From Sipunculus nudus (taxonomy: Eukaryota > Annelida > Sipuncula > Golfingiida > Sipunculidae), in contig CM049318.1 of the NCBI GenBank assembly GCA_026874595.1, positions 10,767,241 to 10,831,240 of the forward strand: a stretch of DNA of 64,000 nt, in the 5' to 3' direction. Under the pieces are notes generated by a model. That model had not been told where the DNA came from, did not search any database, and worked only from the letters and a program-made list of their open reading frames with translations. Positions within the stretch are counted from its first letter, which is position 1. Each line of letters starts with the position of its first letter. A program made the position numbers and the translations under genes. This document shows, piece by piece, positions 38,453 through 50,800 of this stretch.

Positions 38453-38833
38453 TCCTCAATATCTTGAACATAACACATTTACCAGGTATTTACTCACAAA
38501 AAAATTAACCTTTCATCATTTTCTGTGTCTTGCATCCCCCAAATATTATTGGCTCTCTTTAGTATTATGACTTCCAACAAAATATCATTTATATTAATAA
38601 ACTGTCTTATCTTGTATGCACACTTACAGATAAAAGACATTTTGATAAATATTAAACTTCTTTGGTTGAGGTAGTAGGGGACTGAATGAATAAGTTTTCC
38701 TTTAAGATATTTTACTTCTATAAAGCTATAATCTATCATCTGTCTGTAATTGAAATTTTCTATTTCTATAAAATGAATACTGGTATAATTATAATAATAA
38801 ATTTTAAAAAAGGCTATATTATTTGTTTTATTG

Positions 38834-41800
38834 TCAGGAGGCTGTAGCTTTCTGTTTTAGTTTGTGTTCTTTTAAACACTTTGGCGAACAGAATTTATAG
38901 TCAAAATATTCAAATGGAACTTTTCCCGTTATGTCAGCAGCACACTGGAAACATCGACTGCAAGATAAAAGAAAATTTCTGGTTAGTGTTATATCTTGAT
39001 GATAAAAACATTTCTATGATAAAACAGATAACATGATCTGATCAGAGGCAACTTGAGTTCAGTCATTATTAGAGGCCCAGGTGACTGATCACTGTTTTTA
39101 TATGACAAAGTTTACCCTCGAGCACACTATTTATACCAGCTGATGTACCATGTATCTGTCATATATTTAAAAGTAATTTAATCGTAACACAGAAGTTTTG
39201 AGTATTACCTTAGTACTGGTGCTGTAGCACCAGATGTCACCACCTGCTGGGCGAATCTTCTCTCGGCAGCTAGAGCCCTCTGTAGGTGGTGAACAAAACA
39301 TTTAATAATATCAAAATAAATTATTGTATTTAATAAAATCATGACAAGTTTATACATCAATTAAGATCTTGTGTGCATTATATACTTGTTTCATCTCCAT
39401 TAACCTGCATTTTGTTTTATAAAATGTGATGAAACAAATCATTTGAAGTGCTAAAATAAAACTTAAACACAAGGTTTACAATCAATTCCTTCAGCATGTA
39501 AAATAAATTCATTCAACTGGTAAACTTGATAATCTGTATTAATGGTACAGTGGAGTGCCGTTCATCTGAACATCTCGGGAGACACAGGTTTTGTTTGGAT
39601 AAAAGAACGTTTGGATGAACAGTCATCTGTAAAATAAAATGGTTTCATCGATGTTGTCTCGATCAAGTCTCTCCAGAATGCTGAGCTTGTCTTCAAGCAA
39701 AGGACGTGGCGCTTGCGAGACCCCGACTCCATCTGACATGAAACTTGAGTGCTGTGTTGTCGTGGTGAAGATTTGCTGAATCGGAATGAACTCGCGTGTC
39801 ATGGTATATCTTATATAGAAGATTTGCCTGCACTGTTAAACTGCTCAGATTAGTACAAGTTCGAGCGTATCAGAGTCCGACATTATCAGCTCAAAATGTA
39901 CTCGCTTTCATGGCCGGATGATTTGCAGGTGTGAAGAACTCGACATTGCAGTACACAAGATTAAATAGGGGACTCGGCCGGTGGTAGTTTTCACACCTAC
40001 AACTGCTCAAATGAGTACAAGCCCCAGCGAAGGGTTTGCTGCATGTGTACAACTTGGGTAATTAAGGGTTGTCACACCTGCAGAAACTAACTGGTGATGC
40101 ATTCATATTTAGTTGGGACCGGGAGTAAATACACGAGCCATTATCAATTCTTCCTATTGAATAAATATTATTTTTATATTTCTAGATTTTCAAAATTACG
40201 GATAAACGGCTATAATTTTGGTTCTCCAGTTTTAATTACGGATAACCAATTTTACGGATAAACGGTGTTCGGATGAACGGTGCTCCACTGTAACTATAGC
40301 CAACCAGGTTACCTTTTCTCTGTCACTGAGTGCAAGGTAGCGTTTCCTCTCCTGGTCTTCCTGTCGTTGTTTTGCTTCTTCCTCTCTACGACTCTGTGAA
40401 GGCATCCAAAAACAAATTACACATTTGATCACTACAAAAATAATATATCTGGCATTAAATGTACAATACATGATCCAATAGTTAAAGTTTCAACTTTCTA
40501 AGTATCAATTAACAATCTTTTAACACAAACACATGAAAAGCATGCCTAAAAATCAGCAAAAAAGTATATATCTTTGAACACAAGGAAAGACATTGTTACA
40601 TGTTAAAAGAGCATTAGGCCTTGCATCATACATGTATAAACCATAGCTTTTTACATTAAACACTGGCAGTAAAACCCATTTCATTCACCAATCACCAGGT
40701 TGTACAGAATCTACAAGAGCATACATTTGTCATAACATATTCTATCTGGACATGATGCATGATTTAATATCATAACACTTTTATTACCACTGTCACATAC
40801 TGACTTGGATGAGTATAAGCTTTACCTGAAGTTTTTCTTTGCGTGCCTTCTTCAATGCTTTCTTTTTCTCTGCATCTTTCTTTTTCCTCTCATTTTCCAT
40901 CTCTTCTGTCAGAGGTCCAGGTATCTGTAAAACAGTTCAAAAATAACAAAAGGTAAATCCAGTATTATATTAAACCTGGAGAGAAATTGCATATTAAACC
41001 ATAAAAATGGATATATCCTTGCCTTATAACATGCAATATGAAGAACAAACTAAAGTTTATTACTGTTACATTCAAGCGATACCAAAGCCAAATAGACCTA
41101 CCATATGGATAAATCATGTATAGTCTGTATAGATAAAACCAAGACACACCATTTATATAATTTTTACCCTAAAATTGACCAGCACAATTTCAGCCGGTTC
41201 ACTATGGCTCCCCTGAGGGAAGCTTTGGAGACCAAGATCTTGAATGTGAACAAACTCTTAAGACATTGCAAATTCCATAAAGCCATGCAAAATTGAATTA
41301 AAAATGAGAGCACAGAAATAGAATGTAATGCAAAAAAAACATGAGACAGTACAAGGTAGTATGACAAACATGGTGCAAAATATGCATGCTGTATGTCTTG
41401 TGAACCTTGGCCTTATTAAAAATCTGTGTTTTGCTGAAAATATAATTCAGATAAGAAACCCTATTGGTAAATATTTATAATAAGTTTATGGAAATCCAAA
41501 AGATTTTTTGCAAGTCATCACAGCACCATCAAAGTCTGGTGACCTCATTAAATATGCATGCATTTTGCCAGAAATCAAATTTATGTGTGGTAATGTAAGT
41601 AGTTATGGTGAGTTTCATGAAAATCTGTTGAAGCCCTTGTGAGATATTGCGGGGATACTAGGAATTAATGGACATACAGACGGAAGGACTGTGTGTATAC
41701 CATAATACATCCTGCATAGATGGGCAAATAAACAAAGCTATTGGGTGACATTTCTACATGTAGTGTTAGTGAGGTTAGACAAAGATAAATGACTGCGATA

Positions 41801-44800
41801 ACAACAAGGTCAAAGTGAGATGTCAAAACATGAGAAACACAACAAATAAGAGAGACTCAACAGAATGTAAGAACCATGACTGACAAAATCGGACTGAGAT
41901 TCAAAACAGAAAGAAGCAGGAATGGAGGTGGATCAGTGAAATGAATAATACAAACATTAAGAAACAGATCAACACAAAAGATACAGTATGTGTGTGTGTG
42001 TGAGAGAGAGAGACAGTAATGGAGAGCTGTACACATCCTTAGGTACACCAGTTTACCTGTGCAGCCTGGTAGTCGTACATCTCTGGATGACTTGCCATGA
42101 ATTTTCTGAACTCGTTCCTGGTGTTTTTATTCTCAGCACACATATATGCTGTCTGCTGCTTCTTGTTTCTAAAATTCCAAAAGAAATTGCAAGTGGAATT
42201 AGTTTACAAAATAAATAAAAGATTTGCATCCAAAATGCGTGCAGCTATGATCACCAAATTTTATCAACATATAATTCATGAAACCAATGGACAACAAAAA
42301 TAAGGATGTGCAGGTACAACTTGTTCTGACCTAACACAATTAGAATATTTTATCCCACAGCTTTCATATGATATTACAACAGTCAATGATTAAAACATTA
42401 GTAATTAAAAATGTATAAATAAAATTAATAGTTTTAAAAAAGGAAAAAGTCATTTCACTATTCACTGTAATGCTATAATGATGATTTTTCTTAATCAAGC
42501 TCATGCCTTTTTTATCATGCAATGTGCCTTGTATGTTACTGAGCTGGTTTATTATACACATATTAATGCTTACTGTGACTGTACCTGTGTGTTGGGTCTG
42601 CTCCTGCTGAGAGTAACACCTGGATCAGGTGGGCACGTCCCTGTAATGCTGCTGTGTGGAGTAGTGTACCCTGGGTCTTGTCAATCATTATGTTCAACAG
42701 ATCTAACTGGTTAGGGCCACCTACAACAATAAAAATAAAGTTTATCCTATCAATCAATGTGGAACAAATCTACCTGACAGTGATGTATAGAACTCAAGTC
42801 TGCAACTGAGTCCACTTTAAGGGACTCAAGGATCCTGGACATGGATTCAGGGGGTCAGGACTAAAGAGATCAGTCTATCTCAAGTCCTGCAAAAAACTTG
42901 GTCACAAAAGGCCTGGAATTTAATTTAGAAAACCTACCATAAAGACTTACATGGGTGAATTGGTAACAGAATATTACACAAACAAGCTCATACTATGTAC
43001 CAAACTCACTCTCTGCTTTGGAAATTAAATGTTATTCAATATTAAAGAGATGAATCAGGTAAATGTACTTGCAAATATACGTGGTCTGAAACTTGAAATG
43101 TAAGGTGCTTTAAATAAAAACATTTGGACACAGACTTGAGTTCCAAAAGACTCTGACTCATGGAAGGTGGACTTGGACTCAAACCTCAAGGACTCCTATA
43201 CTTGAGTGGCTTGGACTCAGACTTGCACTTGTAATCTGAAAGTGTGGAAATCCACTACAACCTGATCGCACCAAGTTTGCCAGTCAGTCAGTTTTATGAC
43301 CAGATTTCTATAATTTGCCAGCTGTCAGCTTTAGCTGCCTGCCAAATATTCTGTTTGGTCATATATAAGGATCTGGAAAATTGTTGACAGATTTCATAAA
43401 TTTCCACAGTTAGGCCTCTTTTTAAACTAACTTGATCAAATCACAGGCGCTTGAATCGCTATTTGTGTTGATATTGGCTTAAATAGTGTTCAATTTACCT
43501 TAACAACAATCCCCTACCGTTCAATGAGCTGTAAACCATGTTATATCGCTTGCCGGTACTTGTTTATATAATAGATACACAAGGCCGGCATCCAAGTCTG
43601 CGGTGGGTTTGCGATAATACAAGAAATCAATTCAAATTCCCGAATGTTTCAAAGATTTTCGAGGGAAGAAACTTACAGTCGTTAAATGGCCAGTTCTCCT
43701 TTCTATAAAAGCATTAACAATTCCAATACACACAGTGTACCACTTGTAATGAGCTCTTATTTGTAACTAGTCTGCATCCATTAAGCAGCTGTTACCCCAA
43801 ACGAGGAAATCCCCATTTATCTTGGTCAGCAGTAAGGATTCCCCCCTGGAACCTAACACCTGATTGGTTGATAACAATGGAAATAGTTATCTGGGTTAAA
43901 TCTGTCTGCTCGTCGCTTAATGGATACAGACTCGTCCGCAGACTAGGATGCCGGCCTTGTGTATCTATTATATAAACAAGTACCGGCAAGCGATATAACA
44001 TGGTTTTCAGCTCATTGAACGGTAGGGGATTGTTGTTAAGGTAAATTGAACACTATTTAAGCCAATATCAACACAAATAGCGATTCAAGCGCCTGTGATC
44101 AAATGTAGGGGATCAGGCAGCCAGTTATGACTTCAAAGACAAACCACTGTAACACTGCAAATCCCTTTTTTATTCCCTTGAAAGGCAATTGTTTTAAATT
44201 TCCCAAGTAAGCCCACATGTCTTACACAGTGGTCATGTGACTCTGGTTCTGACTCATTCCACTTCCCCACTGCTTGCCAAATATAACCATCACGGCACTG
44301 ACACAGGACCCAGAATAATCTGACCAATGACAGTAGGGTATCAGGTTTTTACAGGGTTACTTATTTACACCTGCAACACCTTTTGTTGGTTTGCAATTCT
44401 TAGTCTGACTCCAGCACCCTGGTGGGCAAAATACAGAAAAAGCAGCCTTTACAAGCATTAAATAAGTGGAATTAGAATGATTTAGGTTTGGAGGAATATT
44501 TGGCTGTGATGAAACAGGAATTTGGCTGAATTTGTCCATGTGGAGATGCAGGATTATCATCATAATAATAATTATCATCATATGACACTGATACTACTGA
44601 TACTGCAATCACAAAATGAGTAAAGAAGTGTCTAAATTCACTTGTTAGATTGATGTTCACTTAATCTTTCAAAAACAAGCTTGTACATTGTGATCTGTAT
44701 TATAATGTCTCACCTTCACTTTGCTTATTTTTTGTCCTCACCAACTCATCCAGAAGATTCTGTAATTTTTCAGAATCTCCTACTCGACAACAAGTGTACA

Positions 44801-47800
44801 GTTCATTGTACTTTCCCAAATCTTCTAGCCCTGTGAGATCAAATATAAAATAACAAATAAATGTATAACTCCTCAATACAGAAAGTTGAACAGTAACTAA
44901 AAAACAATTCACTTCAAAGTGAGAGTCTTATAACATTTCAACTCCTGCAAATGTGGGAAAATGAATGAATGATTTTTACTGTACAATAGTAAATTGAATA
45001 AACTCTACTGGTTATTAGTTTTGAACAGTTGTAGTCTTGACCCCTACCTTAAGCAGAAAATGACCAGCACATTGAGCAGAAAAAGTACCATTCATTGTTT
45101 TCTACCAGAGCTTCAATACTGAGCCTTATATTAGGGCTATGAAGTCAATCACACACTCATTCACTTATGTTAAGAAGATAAGTGTCTAGTATCCTGTAAC
45201 TACGGTACTTATTTCATGAAGAAAAGGAAGAAAGATTGAGTTCATGTTATAAGCTTAGGTCCATGGTCTGTCCATATTTCATCTCTGGATCAAGATGCCA
45301 GCTCGGAAATATAACTATGATGTTTTACAAAATTCTTTCTCTGAAGATAAAGGCTTTAATTACTAGGCCAGATTCTGAAGACAAAGTCCTAAATCACTGG
45401 ACTGCATTTTCAGACAATATCTGTATCCACAAGGCTAAATCCAACATGCTCAATATTGATGAAGTAATTTGTTAGGGGAATACAACGTATTCACATATGA
45501 AAGAAAAAGTATGAAAAGAATTTTAAAATCTTGATATTTTATTAAAAAATACAAAGCTCAAGAGGAGTGCTCCCTGTACTTGTCAAAATACACAAATGTA
45601 GAACAATAATGTTTAGCAGGATAGAAGTCTTTATAATTGAAACTAAAGTTACCAAGCTCTACATCTTCCTCCTCCTCCTCTGCTGCCAGGTCCGCTGATG
45701 CTGCTGCTGGCGGGGGACTTTCTCTTTTCTTTTTCTTCTTCCTCTGTGGCCTCCTCCTCCTAGGTGTCACCTCAAACTCTTTCAGGTCACCGGTACTTAA
45801 GGTCGTCATCCTTGTCACCAAATCTTCCTCATCATCCGAGGATTCTTCTTTTTGGGAGTATATAAAAATATGTATGTGATATAGCTTAAATTATATATAC
45901 TATCAGTCTGCCCCCAAAAACTTTGCTGTCTGTCACACATGGGTATATCTACAAGATTTTATTAATATATACAGGAGATATAAGGGTCGTACTGGATATC
46001 AGACCAAGCTTTATATTTATTGTACTAGGTTTAACATCAACACACTAATAATAGGATTTGTACAAAATTAAATGCTATAGACAATATCTTACATAATTAC
46101 TTTTATAATCACATGTAATATAAATAACTGAACATAATACATAAATGAACATAACAAAAAATATAACATTTTTTTATTTATGTTAGGTATGCTATTCACA
46201 CACCAGTTACATGTTGTTGTGCAACTCCCTCTGGTGGTGGAGTGGGTTCTTTATTTATCTTGTCAGGGACACCTGATGACTTTGGTTTTTCTGCTACTTT
46301 CTTAAACAGAATGTCCTCCACTCTGACTCCCTCACCTGATGAAGACAGAGATCAATCAATTAACACCATCAATGATCATTACACAGGTAGTCATCACCAG
46401 TTACCATTAAAATTATCAGTACAGCCCAGCTGTCTGAAACAGCAGCAAATACTGCTCTTACCTCGTTCGAAAATTTACTTGATGACATCATACACCTCAA
46501 AGGCAGGTACGACTGTCCATTTTTAATTATTGGCGATCTGAATGCTAGAACTGGCCTACTAGATGATTTTGTAAATGAGGATGAAAAGTAGGTAGTCCAT
46601 GAACATCTTGAAAATTATGAAGATTTATTTTACCCCAGAAGTTAACTTGAAAGTTTAGGGATCAAAACTGATCGGTATAACTTGGACAGAAACATTAACA
46701 GAAATGGGCGCAGATTAATTGACCTTTGTAAAAACACAGATTTAAAAATTGTCAACGGTAGATTAGGTAATGACATGGATATTGGAGAATTTACCTGCCA
46801 TTCCCCAACAGGAAATAGTTTAGTTGATTATGTACTAGCTTCACCTTTTCTAATTCCATTAGTAAAATCATCACAATTGATGAATATGACATGTTTTTAT
46901 CAGATGTACACAAACCTATATGCATCACACTATGCGTGGAAAACCCAAAGCAAACTCTAACGGAAATGGAAACCAATCCAAAACATAACCAAACCAAAAT
47001 AAATAAAACTGAAAATGGAAATTTTCTTGAAATTTCAACCAAATGGAAAAGTGAATTAGCAAAAGACTACAGAGAGGCCTTTGTGTTTGAAATGATTGAC
47101 AAAATAGACTGTGAACTCGCTCAAGTCAGGGAGAGTGATACACAATCTGTAAATGTAAACCAAGAAAAAATAGACGAACTTGCTGAGAATCTTTGTGACA
47201 TTTTTATAGCACCTGCTGAGTTAATAGGAATTAGCAGAAAAGGATATAAAGAAAATGGATATAAAAAAAAAACAAAAATAATAGAAAACATGGAATCAAA
47301 CCATGGTTTGACAAAGATTGTGAGTCTAAAAGAAAAGAATACTTAAAAACTAAAAATAAACTAAGGAATGCAAATACTCATGAAGCAAAATCAATTGTAA
47401 AACAGAAGGCTAGAGAATACAAGAATTTTGTAAAAAGGGTATTTAAGGAGTACTATTCTACAATGCACAAACAATTGAGAAATCTAAAATGTAAAGATCC
47501 CAAAGAATACTGGAAAATTTTGAACAAAGCCAGCTCTAAACATAACTAACCAGCAGATATATCATTAGATGATTTTATGAAACACTTCGAGAAATTAAAC
47601 GAGCCCTTGACAGCTCATAATACTGAGACAAATCAATCATTTGACCCAAGAGAAATAAACCACTCAATAAATGAATTTATAAATAATGATATTACTACTG
47701 AAGAACTGCAGCCATTAATCAGAAAATTAAAAAATAATAAAGCATGCGGTATTGATAACTTAACGAATGAATTCATTAAAAATTGCCCAAAGGAAATGTT

Positions 47801-50800
47801 AGAACTAATCGTAAAATTTTTTAACATTGTACTCCACAGTGGAAGAATTCCATCCGATTGGTGTGTTGGCATCATACAACCAATATATAAGAATAAAAGC
47901 TCAGTGAGTGATCCTGATAATTACCGTGGTATTACATTACTTAGCTGTCTAGGAAAACTATTCACTACCACATTAAATGCAAGACTAACAAATTATATAA
48001 ACGCCTGCGGAATACTTGGAGATGAGCAAGCAGGATTTAGAGAAGGATACTCAACTCTTGACCATATTTTTGTCCTACATTCCCTAATTGAATTGTACAT
48101 ACAAAATAAAAAAAGATTGTATTGTTCATTTGTAGATTATAAAAAAGCTTTTGATTTAATCGACAGATCATCACTTTGGGGTAAACTCATTAGCAATGGC
48201 ATAAACGGCAAAGTCATAACTGTTATATACAATATGTATAATAATGCAAAATCTTGTGTAAAAAATGGGAAAATGTTGTCAGACTTCTTCACATGTAATA
48301 TTGGTGTGCGTCAAGGTGAAAATTTATCACCATTACTCTTTGCTATATATCTAAATGACTTTGAGTATTCCATTAAAAACAGTTATAGAGGCCTAGAGTT
48401 TGCAGCAGACAAAATTAGAAATAGTCTCAGTGATGATGACATAGAAATTTTTCTTAGAATGTATGTATTACTATATGCAGATGACACTGTAGTCATGGCT
48501 GAGACAGCAGAAGAACTACAGGCTGCATTGACTGGGGTACACAATTATTGTAAAAAATGGTTACTGACAGTAAATACTAGTAAAACTAAAGTGGTCATCT
48601 TCTCAAAAGGTAAAGTAAGATCTCATCCAGCATTCTACTTTGGAGACGACACACTTGAGGTAGTGGATGACTATACCTATCTAGGTATCACATTTAATTT
48701 CAATGGTATGTTCCACAAAGCACTGAGTAAACAGGTCAGCAAAGCTAAACTAGCTATGTACAGCTTAAAAACAAAAGGTCAAAAACTTCAATTGCCAGTT
48801 GATATTATTTGTGAATTATTTGATGCAATGGTGATACCAATACTATTATACGGTTCTGAAATCTGGGTATCCCAGAATCTGGACCACATTAAAATGTTTG
48901 AAAAAAGGTTTCTTAAAAGTGTACTTAGGGTAAATAAGAGCTAAACTTCTAAACTTCTAAACCTCACAATGGTATTCAGAAGAGATCAAATAATGAATTT
49001 AAAACTGTTTCTATATATTTTAAACAGCCTCATAATTTAATATCAAAATTTGTTGGCAGCTGAACATGTTAAACCAGTCGAAATGCAGCAAGCCTTTTAC
49101 AGATCAAGATCTTTTAAAACAGATATAGTATATGGAATAGCCAGTGTTTGTACTGGATGGGTTGCTCTCCATATTTAATGGTGCCCAATCACCTATCTGA
49201 TCTTTATAAACTAAAGGTAATCCCTCGGAGCTTTTATAAAAATAGGCCAGAAAATGTGGATTTCATGCACACAAGATGCTTGTTATGTTTATATCAAGTT
49301 GTTTATAATATGTAGGGGCCTGCCAAAATAATCAAAACAAATTCAACAAGGGCATCTGGCAGCAAGTCAGATAAGCCAGAGCTTTGCAAATGACCTTTTG
49401 CAACAAGTGACCTTTCTACCTCCACATATATGCAACCTACCACCTTAGGTTACATGTTTTTTGCTGTTTGTTCATACATCATTTCAGAAGGCCTTATAAG
49501 AACTTTTCACAACCAAAATTACCCTTAGATCATTAATATATACCCAGAGGAAGTCGGAAATCACAAAAATTCTTTTTCAAAAGGTAGGTGAATGGGCACC
49601 TTTAAGAGTATACTTACAAATGTTACCAAAATGTACACGCAACATCACTGATAATCATGGTTACAGTGTGATTAAGGAACAGACCTTTTCCATTTACAAA
49701 GTGACACCTATTGGTGAAGACTGACCCTGAGTGTTCAGGTCTGATTTATTGACAAAAGAAAGATACATGTAAAATCATATATAATCACATATCAAGTTAT
49801 CAAATAAAGAAACTTCCCAATTGGGAATATCTGGCTTGTACCTGAAATCACTTGACAAAAACCTGTAATGCTGGCTTATGTAAACACAGCAGACAATCAT
49901 GACAAATTCTGTGCAAGATTGCAGAAAAGGTGGACCATGGCCAGAATAAGGAATATTTCTACGATACTTACCATGGCTTTCTACACTGGCCAACACATCA
50001 TGAACACGTTTGAGTTCTTTAAAGGTAGGTCTTTTTGTAACGAATGGGACCATGCGTATTCTTGTATCTTTCTTGTCTAATATTGGCTTCTTCCCGCCAA
50101 AGATCTTGGTTCGACTCAAGGTTGGAATTCTCAGGAAAATCAGGTCACATGACTTTAAATGTTCTGACCAAGACTCAGCCAGCTCTTCAATATCCTACAG
50201 AAAGAAGAGCAGAACCATTCTGTCATAAAATCTGTTCTACTTTCAGAAACTTATGCACAGTTAAGTTAGTTTGTCACAGTGTACTATTTATGCAGTGGTG
50301 CAGATTTCAATAGCACAGGGTGATGAAATGCAGGCTAGTGGTTAAATATTGGTTTATAAGGATTTCTTGATTTCTGTCAACACATCCATGTTTCACTGTA
50401 AGTGGTGCCTTAAAACAGGCTTCAGGAACTTCATTATTGACATATGCAGTAACTCTTTATTACAGAGATTTTATCCCAAAGGACATGCTGATAGCCTGTT
50501 GGTGGCACTGTCAACTGAAGGAGGATGAAGCTTACCATACAATAAGAATGATATACCATTATTACTTAACCTTCTGGATTTTAGGTTTATATATGCATGG
50601 GGTCATGAATAATCCAGAAGTCATAACCTGCCATTAGGATTTTAAAAGACATCATAGCAAATTTCTGAGGTTCTATCACAATTTCACCCTTTTATCTTTG
50701 GGGTCCAGGCAGAGTTAATACTGGGGACCTTCGACTCATATTCCCACACCTTAATCTTTAGGCTATGTCCTATCCTTTCCCAAGTTTTCATGTTTCACTT

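Noticed and set aside
45637-45879. 80-aa frame on + with a Ser/Ala-rich and Phe-rich composition
   Set aside because: It is the antisense of ANKZF1 exon 9.
46204-46335. Frame 46242-46526 on + as a separate gene
   Set aside because: It is antisense to ANKZF1 exon 8 and runs by chance into the start of the LINE.
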